Part shown: positions 36,897 to 45,992 of the stretch, one piece after another
Position numbering within the stretch: position 1 is the stretch's first letter
Layout: each line of letters begins with the position of its first letter
Origin: FEN-1219 sp964503125
Lineage (GTDB): Bacteria > Pseudomonadota > Gammaproteobacteria > Steroidobacterales > Rariloculaceae
Reading direction: 5' to 3'
DNA length: 64,000 nt
Assembly (NCBI GenBank): GCA_964503125.1
Contig: CAZCZE010000041.1
Coordinates: 1 to 64,000 of the forward strand
Translations under genes and position numbers: made by a program
The notes under the pieces: model-generated
What the model was told of the DNA's origin: nothing
Seen by the model: only the letters and a program-made list of their open reading frames with translations
Databases searched by the model: none

Positions 36897-37397
36897 TCAC
36901 TGCTTGTCGTAGACGAGTCGCAGGCGGAGCGTGTTCCCTTGGCCGTCCGGAACCTCTCCCACGATCGTCAACGTGCGGCCGTCCTCCGATACCTTTTTGG
37001 TTCCGGAAGCGGTGATGCGTCCACCGAACTTGTCGACCCACTCGACGGTGCGGTCGTCCACCGGCTTTTCGGAATAGGCCAGCGGCGTCGGCGTGCCCGC
37101 CATTTGCAGGGCGGCGAGAACGCCCGAGCTGTACTCGGCGTAGTCTCGTCCGTCGCTTTTCGCAGCGAACTGTAGAAACCCTGGATTCCCTCGGGCGTCG
37201 ATGAACACAGCGAGCCCCACCAAGTAGCCGTCGTCCGCAACGTCGTAGCGCCTCACCTCCGATTGAGGCGGGGGCCCCAAGAACTGTGATGCCTCCTTGT
37301 TGAGCTTCCACGTGCCGACGATGTGCGGCACTTGCCCGTGCGCCGCGGCCGACAGGCCAAGAAGAGCGAGGGTCGCAAGCGCGTATCGGTATTTCAT
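36897..37397 (-). CDS. Small secreted protein of unknown function
   Basis: The 166-residue protein has a signal peptide (MKYRYALATLALLGLSAAAHGQ) and a short beta-barrel-like mature part opening VPHIVGTWKLNKEASQFLG, reminiscent of the lipocalin-like / DUF-type domains that start with GTWKLN, and ending GRTLTIVGEVPDGQGNTLRLRLVYDKQ. Such proteins are common in the same group of bacteria and have no known activity. Start and stop are well defined; it converges with the Calx-beta gene region on one side and follows the permease promoter on the other. Confidence 0.75.
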   Translation of the reverse strand: MKYRYALATLALLGLSAAAHGQVPHIVGTWKLNKEASQFLGPPPQSEVRRYDVADDGYLVGLAVFIDARGNPGFLQFAAKSDGRDYAEYSSGVLAALQMAGTPTPLAYSEKPVDDRTVEWVDKFGGRITASGTKKVSEDGRTLTIVGEVPDGQGNTLRLRLVYDKQ

Positions 37398-37657
37398 CGA
37401 GCACCCCTGGGTCCGTCTTGAAGTGTTTCCCGGCGATCATAGCGCCGGCGCACGGCGCACGGCTGGACTCGAGCTCATTCAACCGGCGCTGACGAGCGTC
37501 GGCGGGCAAGTCGACCCACGCCACCGCACAGGCCAGACGGATTCGACTGGGGTGGCTGGTTGCCAACGAAATCTATTAGTAATCGCCAGCGCCCCGGCCG
37601 GTCGGAGCCTGACGACACCTTTGCGCGGCGGCGCGCGAGCAGTATTCTCGGCCGGAT

Positions 37658-38530
37658 ATGGACCAACGTAGACCTAAGCGAATCGACCCGGAGGTCGGCG
37701 ACAGCGGCCACCTGGGCGTCGATCCGCGCGACGTGCAGTTTCACGCGCGGCGCATGCGTCAGGCCAAGGAGGTCGGGCCGCTCGGCAAGCTCTTCCGCTT
37801 CGGTGCGGTCGTTGTCGTTCTCGCCGGTGCGTTCGCGATCTACTGGAACTTCGACACGCTCCGCCGGATGCACTTCGACTTCTCGGCGCTGACGAGCGCA
37901 TTCTCCCGCGACGCGGCGCCAGGCACCCAGGCTGCCGGAAGTGCCGGCGAGCCCGGCACGCCAGACGGGCGCAACCCCATCGCGGGGGTCAGCTTGCCGA
38001 CGAGCCTCCCGGGCGAAGAGCCTGAAGCGGAGACCGTCGCCGCGCCGGCCGACAGCCCCGCGGCCGCGACCGTCGCCACGGCGCCGTCGTCCGGCGCCAC
38101 CGAGCCCCAGCGCGAGACCACTGCGGCGCTTCCCACCGTAACGGCCGAGGCCCGGCCCGCGCCCGCCCCACCTCCGGAGCCGGAACCGCCGCCGGGGCCG
38201 GAGACGTTCGGCTTCGGCTCGAGCACCATCAGCGTCTCCGAAGCGGATGCCAGCGCCGCCGTGCTCGTGCTTCGCGACGGCGACCGCAGGCGACCTTCCT
38301 CGATCACCTGGTGGACCGTGGACGGCACCGCCAGAGCCGGCGCCGACTTCGCGGACCTGGGCCGACAGGTCCTACGTTTCGCGGCCAGCGAGCAGAACCG
38401 GGCGATCCGCGTTCCGATCGTCGGCGACCGCGCCGTCGAGGGCCCGGAGAATTTCTACATCCACATCGCAGCCGGCGATTCGGCCGAAACGCTCGCGCGC
38501 ATCGAGGTCGTCATCGTCGACGACGACTGA
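37658..38530 (+). CDS. Membrane-anchored Calx-beta domain protein
   Basis: The 290-residue protein has a cytoplasmic N-terminus of about 46 residues, a single membrane helix (FGAVVVVLAGAFAIYWNF), a long proline/alanine/glutamate-rich linker (about 75-170), and one Calx-beta domain at the C-terminus: GFGSSTISVSEADASAAVLVLR, WWTVDGTARAGADF and GPENFYIHIA ending in IVDDD. Calx-beta domains bind Ca2+ through acidic loops and are used in adhesion and signalling. It precedes the SDR gene by seven bases on the same strand. The protein probably spans the periplasm; its partner is unknown. Confidence 0.8.
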   Translation: MDQRRPKRIDPEVGDSGHLGVDPRDVQFHARRMRQAKEVGPLGKLFRFGAVVVVLAGAFAIYWNFDTLRRMHFDFSALTSAFSRDAAPGTQAAGSAGEPGTPDGRNPIAGVSLPTSLPGEEPEAETVAAPADSPAAATVATAPSSGATEPQRETTAALPTVTAEARPAPAPPPEPEPPPGPETFGFGSSTISVSEADASAAVLVLRDGDRRRPSSITWWTVDGTARAGADFADLGRQVLRFAASEQNRAIRVPIVGDRAVEGPENFYIHIAAGDSAETLARIEVVIVDDD

Positions 38531-38537
38531 CCAGCCG

Positions 38538-39284
38538 ATGAGTAGTATCTCCGACCCAGCGACGGTCCAAGGTCGACGCGCAGCCGTCACCGGCGCCGCC
38601 AGCGGCATCGGCGCCGCGACGGCGCGGCGCCTACAGGCGCAGGGCTGGCGCGTGGCGTGCCTCGACCGCGATCTCGCCGGCGCGCGCGCGACGGCCGGTC
38701 AGAACGGCATCGCCATCGAGGTCGACGTGGCCGACGAGCGGTCAGTGGTCCAGGCGTTCGGGCAGATCGGCGCCGCGTGGGGCGGGCTCGACGCGCTCGT
38801 CACGGCCGCGGGCATCATCGACACCACGCCATTCTTCGCGACGACGGTCGCGCAATTTCGCCAGCTCTTCGATATCAACGTGATCGGCTCGTTCTTGAGC
38901 GTACGCGAAGGCGCGGAGCTCATGCAGAGCGGCGCGCGCATCTGCATGGTGGCGAGCATCTCGAGCTACACGGGCGGCGGCTACGTCGCGAAGGGCGCGT
39001 ATGCCACGAGCAAAGGCGCCGTGCTCACGATGATGAAAAGCTGCGCTCGCGAGCTTGGGCCGAAGGGCATCGCCGTGAACGCGGTGGCGCCCGGCTTCAT
39101 CGACACGCCGTTCGTCGCCGCCGCGATGAGCGACCCGGTACGCCGCAAGGTAGTGGAAGCCGCCGTCGGCAAGGTGGGCACGGCCGAGCAGATCGCGGAG
39201 TGCTGCGCGTGGCTCGTCTCGCCGGCCGCGGACTTCGTCCACGGGTCCACGCTGATCGCGGACGGCGGAATCCTGATGCGCTGA
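38538..39284 (+). CDS. Short-chain dehydrogenase/reductase
   Basis: The 248-residue protein is a classical SDR: TGAASGIGAATARRLQAQGW for the NAD(P) site, LVTAAGIIDTTPF (NNAG equivalent), the catalytic Ser in VASISSYTGGGYVAKGAYATSKGA with Y-x-x-x-K (YATSK), and IAVNAVAPGFIDTPF. The substrate is not predictable from sequence. It starts seven bases after the Calx-beta gene, so the two are likely co-transcribed. ATG 38538 is the only start that keeps the N-terminal Rossmann strand intact without antisense sequence. Confidence 0.92.
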   Translation: MSSISDPATVQGRRAAVTGAASGIGAATARRLQAQGWRVACLDRDLAGARATAGQNGIAIEVDVADERSVVQAFGQIGAAWGGLDALVTAAGIIDTTPFFATTVAQFRQLFDINVIGSFLSVREGAELMQSGARICMVASISSYTGGGYVAKGAYATSKGAVLTMMKSCARELGPKGIAVNAVAPGFIDTPFVAAAMSDPVRRKVVEAAVGKVGTAEQIAECCAWLVSPAADFVHGSTLIADGGILMR

Positions 39285-39384
39285 CGGCGAGCGACGTCAT
39301 GCCCGCCGCGCTGCTGGCTCGCCGCCGCGCTCGGTAGCATGCACGGCGAATGTTTCTTGTTGCGCGAAACGCGCGGGTAGCCGC

Positions 39385-40536
39385 CTACGACGCCTCGTTA
39401 TCGAGCACGGTATCCGTCTCGATGCCCGCGTAGAACACCCAGACGTTCTCGTCGCCCGTCAAGAGCTCGATGTATTTCGGGTGCACGAACAGGGACTCGC
39501 GCCCGGCGTTGAGCTCCTCGAGCACGCCTATCTCGACGAGCGACTTCAAGTAGACCGAAGCGGTCTGCCGCTTCGCGAGCCCCGCATCGACGACGTTCGC
39601 GATGCGGCAATACGGCTGCTTGAACAGCAGCTCGACGAGCTCCCAGGTGTAGATCTTCGGCAAGCGGCGGTGGATGAACTCGCCCGTGTGGCGCATGAGG
39701 TCGCGGATGGCTTTGACCTTGTCCGTGGTCCAGCCGCACGTGTTCTCGATGCTGTCGAGCATGAACGTGATCCACGGCGCCCAGTTTTGCTTCGTCGTGA
39801 CCTCGAGCAGCAGGCGGTAGTAATCGGCCTTGTTGCGAATGATGTAGCGGCTCAGATAGAGAATCGGAGTGTCGAGCAGCCCCTGGTGCACGAGATAGAG
39901 AATGTTGAGAATTCTGCCCGTGCGGCCGTTGCCGTCGGCGAACGGATGGATCGCCTCGAACTGGTAGTGCTGCACGGCGCAGCGAATCAACGGATCGAGG
40001 TCGCTGCGCGCCACTAGGAATTGCTGCCAGTTCTCGAGCTTCTCGAGGATCACGGGCTTGCTGTCGGGCGGCGTGTACACGACGGCGCCCGTCGTCGTGT
40101 TGCGCAGCGTCGTGCCGGGCTTCGAGCGAATGGCGAGCCGCTCGTCCTTGATCGTGCGGCAGACGTCGATCGCGGTCTCGATCGTGAGCTCGCCTGCCCG
40201 CACTTTGCGCGTGCCTTCGAACAGCGCGCGCCGATAGCGCAACGCTTCCTTGGTCGCGGGGTCCGCGGCGCGCGGCTCGGGCGCATCGACGTACTCGAGC
40301 AGCTTGTCGGTCGTCGTCACGATGTTCTCGATTTCCGAGCTCGCCTGCGCTTCGAGCAGCGGCAGCGCGTTGACGAGCACGGCCGCGTTCGGAATGAGCT
40401 CCGCGGCCTGCCGCAGCTCCGCGAGCGCTACGCGGGCGTTGATGCACTTCTTGAGGATCGCCGCGGTTTCGATGCTCTCGAGCGGCGGGGGTAACGGCGG
40501 CAGATCGTTGTAGGGAATCGACGGATCGAAGGCCAT
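39385..40536 (-). CDS. Fic-domain AMP transferase, SoFic-like
   Basis: The 383-residue protein is extremely close in layout to SoFic of Shewanella. The N-terminus carries the inhibitory helix motif S66-S-E-I-E70-N71 (class II Fic: S/T-xxx-E-G/N), the Fic core is H197-PFADGNGR-205, and a C-terminal winged helix follows (PYCRIANVVDAGLAKRQTASVYLKSL). Fic enzymes transfer AMP from ATP to hydroxyls on target proteins; the helix motif keeps them off by blocking the ATP gamma-phosphate. Target unknown. The winged helix could bind the 71-bp repeat array that begins 23 bases upstream of the start. ATG 40536 has an AGGGAG site at good distance. Confidence 0.93.
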   Translation of the reverse strand: MAFDPSIPYNDLPPLPPPLESIETAAILKKCINARVALAELRQAAELIPNAAVLVNALPLLEAQASSEIENIVTTTDKLLEYVDAPEPRAADPATKEALRYRRALFEGTRKVRAGELTIETAIDVCRTIKDERLAIRSKPGTTLRNTTTGAVVYTPPDSKPVILEKLENWQQFLVARSDLDPLIRCAVQHYQFEAIHPFADGNGRTGRILNILYLVHQGLLDTPILYLSRYIIRNKADYYRLLLEVTTKQNWAPWITFMLDSIENTCGWTTDKVKAIRDLMRHTGEFIHRRLPKIYTWELVELLFKQPYCRIANVVDAGLAKRQTASVYLKSLVEIGVLEELNAGRESLFVHPKYIELLTGDENVWVFYAGIETDTVLDNEAS

Positions 40537-40558
40537 GTGTACGAATTCTCCCTATCTA

Positions 40559-40776
40559 TCGACATATTCACGGGATACGTCGATGGTTTCGACACGCCGC
40601 GTCTATATGTCGAGAAATCGCCATATTTTCGACATATTGGCCTGGCCCCGTCGATCGGATCGACACGTCGCGTCCATATGTCGAAAAAGCACTATATTTT
40701 CGACATATTGGCCCGTCCTGTCGATCCGATCGACACGTCGATGGCTATATGTCGAAAAATTATCAGAATTTCGACA
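40559..40776. repeat. 71-bp tandem repeat array at the fic promoter
   Basis: Three full units and the beginning of a fourth, with TCGACA starts at 40559, 40629, 40700 and 40771 (spacing 70, 71, 71). Each unit carries an outer inverted pair TCGACATAT ... ATATGTCGA (second arms at 40605, 40676 and 40747) and an inner pair around GTCGAT-N-GATCGAC. The spacers between units are AT-rich (e.g. CTATATTT), unlike the GC-rich chromosome. The array fills most of the 396-bp gap between fic and the aldo-keto reductase gene. It is too regular for chance and too long and palindromic for a CRISPR. An operator array for the Fic winged helix, or an iteron-like element, are the plausible readings. Confidence 0.85.
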
Positions 40777-40932
40777 AGTCAGTATAGGTCGCGGGCACGG
40801 CCGGCTTCCGTGAGCCAGTTCTCACTCGGTGCCTATTGGAGCCCGCCACGCCGCCTATTTACATAAGCCCCCCTTTTTTTACATAAGGCCGTCCGGGCGG
40901 CGCTGCCCGTCGGCGTTTTGAGGCCGCGGGCT

Positions 40933-41850
40933 CTACGCCGCGTCGATGAAGGCGCGCATGCGCTCGCGCGCGACCTCGCTCGGCACGGGCGCGAACGCCG
41001 CGAGCGCGTTCTCGGCCATGTGCTCCGCACTCGTCGTCTCGGTGAGCACGCACGTCACGGCGGGGTTCGGGAAAATGTACTGCAGCGAGAACTGCGCCCA
41101 GCTCGTGCACTCGAACTCCGCGGCCCACTCGGGCAGCGCCACGTTCTCGAGGCGCTCGAAGTAGGCGCCGTTCATGAACGGCCGGCTCACGAGCACGGCG
41201 ATGCCGCGCTCGGCGCAGAGCGGCAGCAGGCGCCGCTCGGCCTCGCGCTCCGTGACCGAGTAGTTGATCTCGACGAAGTCGGGCTGCTCGCGCGCGAGAA
41301 ACGCTTCGAGCCGTTCGTAGAGCGCGGCCTGCGCGGCCGTGACGCCGATGTAGCGTGCGCGCCCCTCGTCCTTGAGCGCGCGCAGATTCGGCCACTGAGC
41401 ATCGAGATCGATGAGGCTGCCGACATTGACGAGATCGATGCGTTCGCGCTGGTAGAGACGCAAAGTGCGCTCGAAGTGGTCGCGGCCGGCCTGCGCGCCC
41501 TGCTGTTCCAGGTTGATCGTGACGAACAGGCGCTCGCGCAAGCCGGGCGCGCTGATGATATGGCCGAAGGCGCCGTCGTTGGCATCGCTGCGCGGCCACG
41601 TGTCGATGACCCGGCCGCCGTGCTCGACGAGCGTGCGCACGACCGCGGCGACGGGCTCGGGGCCGCGCTCGGCGATGGCCGTGACGGGGCGCGTGGAGCC
41701 CAACCCTACGATCGGTAGCCGCTCGCCCGTCGTCGGGATGGGGCGCGCGGGCATCTCGCGCGGCTGGCCGAGCGCCGCGCGCGCGGCCACCGCGCCTGCA
41801 ACAGCGGTCGCGAAGCCCAGAAAATCGCGGCGCGTGGCCGTCGGTCGCAT
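40933..41850 (-). CDS. Tat-exported aldo-keto reductase homologue lacking the catalytic tetrad
   Basis: The 305-residue protein has a twin-arginine leader (ATRRDFLGFATAVAGAVAARA) and an aldo-keto reductase barrel. Aligned with the paralogue at 49899-50825, residue for residue, the catalytic Asp is kept (D83) but Tyr is Ser (S88), Lys is Asn (N113) and His is Gly (G144). Three of four catalytic residues are therefore missing. The barrel, including PDFVEINYS and GIAVLVSRPFMNG, is otherwise intact. It is thus probably a binding protein or an enzyme with a different chemistry. It reads away from the repeat array. The substrate is unknown. Confidence 0.85.
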   Translation of the reverse strand: MRPTATRRDFLGFATAVAGAVAARAALGQPREMPARPIPTTGERLPIVGLGSTRPVTAIAERGPEPVAAVVRTLVEHGGRVIDTWPRSDANDGAFGHIISAPGLRERLFVTINLEQQGAQAGRDHFERTLRLYQRERIDLVNVGSLIDLDAQWPNLRALKDEGRARYIGVTAAQAALYERLEAFLAREQPDFVEINYSVTEREAERRLLPLCAERGIAVLVSRPFMNGAYFERLENVALPEWAAEFECTSWAQFSLQYIFPNPAVTCVLTETTSAEHMAENALAAFAPVPSEVARERMRAFIDAA

Positions 41851-41916
41851 CGGCGAAGAATACCCGATTGTCGCGCGGGGCGACTCTCGCGACGGCGGCG
41901 ACGCGCCGGAGCGCGG

Positions 41917-44900
41917 TCATGCTTGCGCGTCGTCCCACTCCTCGTTGACCGACACGACCATCGCGCGGAAGTCGGCGAGCTTGGCGCGATCCGTCTGCTC
42001 GCCGATGTCCGCGAGCCGTCTGAGCGCGCTGTCCACGGCGAGACCCTCGAGCCCGAGCACGACCTTGATCTCTTTCACGAGGGCCACGAGTCCCTCGCGC
42101 CCTAACCCCATACCACGCAGATGATCCTGCACGCGATACATGACGAGATCGGTGCCGTGCAGCACGGCATAGCCGAAGCCGAATTGCATGAGCGGATCCC
42201 CGGTCGCGTCGATCGGGTGCTGCACGTGGAGCTCGAGGCGGTAGACGGTCAGGTCGCCGGCAATCAGCTCGCCGAGCTTGTCGACTTGGCTCTGCTCGTG
42301 GGGGTTCAAGCGGTGTTTCTCGAAGTCACGGTGGCTGCCCTTCTTCGGCAACACTTGCTTCACGTGAACGACGCCCAGTGCGAGCTTCAAGCGGCGCTCA
42401 CAGAACGCGCGGAAGCGCCCGCCGTACGTCGCGGCCGACACCGCCCAGGTCACGCGGAACATGCCGGACCACGCCCAGTGGTTGAACACGTTGAGCCAGC
42501 CGCTGTTGTCCGGATGCTGCCACTCGGTCTCGAGGTTCAAATCGAGGTAGGCAATCTCCATAAGCTGGATCAGCGAATTACAGAAGTAGAAGCCCTGCCG
42601 CAGTTTCTCCTCGTTTTCCCGGGGCACGAACAGTAGGTCCTTTTTTTGTTCCTGGGGATCGATGACCCCATCGGCCAGCAAGGCGCGCCACTCTGGATAG
42701 AACTGGCTGCTCAGGAAGTCGAGCTCCTTGACGGATCGCAGCCGCTCGAACAGCTCGTCGATCTGATCGGCCAGGCGCGCGAAGCTCGACGCGATTGCCC
42801 TGCTCGGCCGATACCACCGCTCGCCGAGCTCGCGGAATAGCTGATCGACGTCCGGGCCTTTTGACCCGGCGGGACGGCTGACGCCCAAGATTTCGCCTGC
42901 GAGGAAATGCCCCAGGCGCCGATAGCTCTCGAACTGTGACTCGGAGAAGAACTGATCGGCCGTCGACTCGTGCGGAAATTCGGGATGCTCCGTGGCGTAA
43001 TGCATCACATCGGGTGGACAACTCTGCCGGCGTGAGGCTTTGATGTAGAGGATCGTGCCGACCTCGTTCTCCGAGTAGCGCACGTGCCCGACGGCGCACG
43101 GCGCTTCGTTGTAGCGCCGGTCGTCGATCGCCGCGACCTGGCGCACGTCGAGATCGATCTCCACGCCGAGATCCGTGCGGCACTTGCGGATCGCGTTCGC
43201 GAGATCCTCGAAGCCGTAGCGCTCGTCGGCGCCGGCATCGCACGCGATGATGTAGCGGCAGCGCCGCCGCACGAGCTCGTAGATGCCGAGATTCTCGAAG
43301 TGGCCGCCGTCGGAGAGGTAAACGTAGCCGCTCTTCATGTCCGTGAGCCCGAAGACCTCGCGCAGCAAGTGCCAGAGTGCGACTTGCGGACCGGACCTGA
43401 ACCACATTTTGCTCGGGCTCTTGGACCTGAACCATCTCTTACGAGGTGGAGGTGGGACGTAGGGGTTGCCCACCCAGCGGCCGAGCCGAATGTTGAACAC
43501 GCCCATGAGGAACGCAAACGCGGGCGTGCTGTGGTAGCCCATGTTGGGGCTCGCCGCAGCGCCCGACGTCGCCACGGCCTCCCCGAGTGTCAGCGGCTGC
43601 GGGTCCGACGAGAACTCGTCCGAGCGCCGATAGACGTCGACCTCCAACGCGGAGCCGTCGCTGCTCGAGCTGTTCTGCTGGAATCCGCAATAGAGCGGCG
43701 ACAACAAGAACGCGCCCGCCTTGCGCTCCTGGTACGCGAGGTTGCCTCCCGCTACGAGATTGATGGCGGTATTGACCAGATGATAGGGGCCGGGATAGAC
43801 GGCCGGCTGCTGCGGAACCGGGTCCTTGCCGGCGACTCTACCACCGCCGATCTCGCCACCCGCGAGCGCGTGGACGAGCATGTTGCAGCCGTCGATGGCG
43901 CGCCGCACGGTCCGCAGCGGCAGATCGTCGTGCGACGAGAGACCGGAGAACGGATTCGCCTTGCGCTGCGCGATCGACGCGCCGAGGTAGCAACGCACGA
44001 GCCGGTTGGCGTACATGCCGTGCAGCGAGAACACGTTGATGTCGATGCGCCGTGACAGAAGGTAGGTGAGCAGGAACGCCGCCAGCATCGCGATTGCGAC
44101 GAACAGCCACGGCTCCGTGGCTGCGAGCCAGTCGCCATAGTCATTGAGCCGTAGAGCCGTATTGGCGTCGCTGGCCGCCTGCGGCGCTCCGTACCTCGTC
44201 ACTGCGAAGTGCAAGCCGGCTTGTAGCAGTGCGGCCAACGCAACGCCGAGCCCGACGATGAAAATCCACGGCGCCACCTGCATGAACAGTCTCGGCAGCG
44301 CGCGCGACGACGCGGCCACTTGACGTCCGAAGATCACGGAACCGAGCGTCGTCAGCACCCACCCGGAGGAGATCGCGACTTCCGCCCAGTCTTCGAGCCA
44401 GATCACGACGAGCGGCCCGAACAACACGAGCGCGTTGAAAGCGATCCAGATGGCCGAGCCGATGAGCATCAGGCCGCCGAGGCGGCTCAGCCACTCCAGG
44501 TAATGCGCGCTGACGTCCTTGCCCGCCAACCCCACATGCAACGTGCCGGCGACGAGCAGCGCGAGCGCGACCGCCGGCACACCCGCGATGAGTCGATAGC
44601 CCGTGTAGAGCTCGTTCTGGAACAGCCAGCTACCGGCGGCGTGCAGCAAGACCCCGAACACCGGCCCCGACACGAGCGAGTACTTCACCATCGTTGCCCA
44701 GAATTTGCGCTCGACGTCCGTCCACGACTTGTCCCCGCGATGCCAGTGCGCGGAGACACGTGCCAACGTCCAGGTAAACAGGCTCACGACGGCGCCCATC
44801 ACCGCGGCGATGACCCACGTCCGCCAATCACCGTGCGGCTCCACCGTGCTGGCCGGGAACCGTAGCCAGTCGGCGACGCCCGCGAGCCACACGCCGAAGT

Positions 44901-45801
44901 GCCCGAGCCACGCCGTTGCGGAGATGCCGACGAACGTCAACGGAATGCCGATCCAACGAATGACGTGCGGCGACGTCTCGGCAACACCGGCTTTTACCGC
45001 CGTGACGCCTGCCAAGTTCTTGCCGATCCGGAAGCAGACGACCAGGTGCACGAGGAGGACCGCCGCCATCCAGCCGAGGAAGGTCCGCGTGTCGCGGGCC
45101 TCGCCTTGCGCGAGCCACGGCGACAAGAGCCGCGGCGTCAACAGGACGCCCGCGAGCGCCAACAGCAGCACGAGTTGATTGAGCAGCGCGTTGCGCACGT
45201 AGATTGCAATCAGCGCCCAGGTGTCGCCGGAGAACAGTCCGAGCTTCGGCGTCAGGTAGTTGCTGAACTCGCGCAGGAAGCGCACGGCCCGATCCTCGTG
45301 CTCGGGCGCGTCTTGGCCGCCGCCATCGCCGGCCGCCCAGGCGAGCCGTTTCTCGAAGGCCACGAACCCGGAGCGGTCGAAGGAAAGCGGCGCGTCGCTC
45401 GCGCTCGACCCGGGCTCCGCGGAGCCCTCGCGCGCGAAGCGGCGTTGGCAGAGCGCCGTGAGCCACGAGCCGATGTAGCCGCCGCCCGAGACCGTGGAGA
45501 GATAGTCGACGTAGCGCAGCAAGCCGCTGCGCGCGAGCGCCTGCAGCACGCCGAGGTTGAACGTCGCCGAACGAATGCCGCCGCCCGAGAACGCGAGCCC
45601 GAGCAGGCGCGCTTGCCAGGCTGCATGCACCGCCGTCTCGCCGGCGCCAGGACCGGTGCCGGCGAGATCGCCACGCTCGGAATCGAGCTTGTCGCGCCGG
45701 GCGGCCAAGACCGTAAGCTCGTGGCGCAGCACGTCCTGGAACGGAAACTGCTCTTGGCCTGCGCGGGGACGCGGGGGGGCCGAGTCGCTCTTGGTCGCCA
45801 T
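41917..45801 (-). CDS. Very large patatin-like phospholipase with a membrane domain
   Basis: The 1294-residue protein has a patatin active site split over its length. The N-terminal part holds the oxyanion GGG-IR (73-77, FSGGGIRSATFNLGVLQALA) and nucleophile S105 (STVSGGGYIG). About eight to nine membrane helices follow (roughly 195-620), then the catalytic Asp in D831-G-G (YLSDGGHFENLGIYELVRRRC). The C-terminal 400 residues are soluble and helical. Patatins are lipid acyl hydrolases; here the active site is interrupted by an inserted membrane domain, which is the known architecture of a large-patatin family in soil and marine bacteria. A role in lipid turnover or defence is possible. ATG 45801 is used. 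Confidence 0.88.
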   Translation of the reverse strand: MATKSDSAPPRPRAGQEQFPFQDVLRHELTVLAARRDKLDSERGDLAGTGPGAGETAVHAAWQARLLGLAFSGGGIRSATFNLGVLQALARSGLLRYVDYLSTVSGGGYIGSWLTALCQRRFAREGSAEPGSSASDAPLSFDRSGFVAFEKRLAWAAGDGGGQDAPEHEDRAVRFLREFSNYLTPKLGLFSGDTWALIAIYVRNALLNQLVLLLALAGVLLTPRLLSPWLAQGEARDTRTFLGWMAAVLLVHLVVCFRIGKNLAGVTAVKAGVAETSPHVIRWIGIPLTFVGISATAWLGHFGVWLAGVADWLRFPASTVEPHGDWRTWVIAAVMGAVVSLFTWTLARVSAHWHRGDKSWTDVERKFWATMVKYSLVSGPVFGVLLHAAGSWLFQNELYTGYRLIAGVPAVALALLVAGTLHVGLAGKDVSAHYLEWLSRLGGLMLIGSAIWIAFNALVLFGPLVVIWLEDWAEVAISSGWVLTTLGSVIFGRQVAASSRALPRLFMQVAPWIFIVGLGVALAALLQAGLHFAVTRYGAPQAASDANTALRLNDYGDWLAATEPWLFVAIAMLAAFLLTYLLSRRIDINVFSLHGMYANRLVRCYLGASIAQRKANPFSGLSSHDDLPLRTVRRAIDGCNMLVHALAGGEIGGGRVAGKDPVPQQPAVYPGPYHLVNTAINLVAGGNLAYQERKAGAFLLSPLYCGFQQNSSSSDGSALEVDVYRRSDEFSSDPQPLTLGEAVATSGAAASPNMGYHSTPAFAFLMGVFNIRLGRWVGNPYVPPPPRKRWFRSKSPSKMWFRSGPQVALWHLLREVFGLTDMKSGYVYLSDGGHFENLGIYELVRRRCRYIIACDAGADERYGFEDLANAIRKCRTDLGVEIDLDVRQVAAIDDRRYNEAPCAVGHVRYSENEVGTILYIKASRRQSCPPDVMHYATEHPEFPHESTADQFFSESQFESYRRLGHFLAGEILGVSRPAGSKGPDVDQLFRELGERWYRPSRAIASSFARLADQIDELFERLRSVKELDFLSSQFYPEWRALLADGVIDPQEQKKDLLFVPRENEEKLRQGFYFCNSLIQLMEIAYLDLNLETEWQHPDNSGWLNVFNHWAWSGMFRVTWAVSAATYGGRFRAFCERRLKLALGVVHVKQVLPKKGSHRDFEKHRLNPHEQSQVDKLGELIAGDLTVYRLELHVQHPIDATGDPLMQFGFGYAVLHGTDLVMYRVQDHLRGMGLGREGLVALVKEIKVVLGLEGLAVDSALRRLADIGEQTDRAKLADFRAMVVSVNEEWDDAQA

Positions 45802-45992
45802 GAGGGATACCTCGAAACGCCGTCGTACCGGGGGTTCGGCGATTTAGTTGTTGTTGTCCTACGCCCTTATAGCGCAGCCGACTGCGGGCATCTGTCAACT
45901 ACTTTACACAAGTGACGATTTCGCCGATGGCAGCGCCGCAAGGCGCTTTAGAATCGCCGCTGCGGTACCCGCGCGATTAGGAAGAGCGACGC

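Noticed and set aside
40559..40776. CRISPR array.
   Set aside because: The unit is 71 bp without unique spacers and is internally palindromic; no cas genes nearby.
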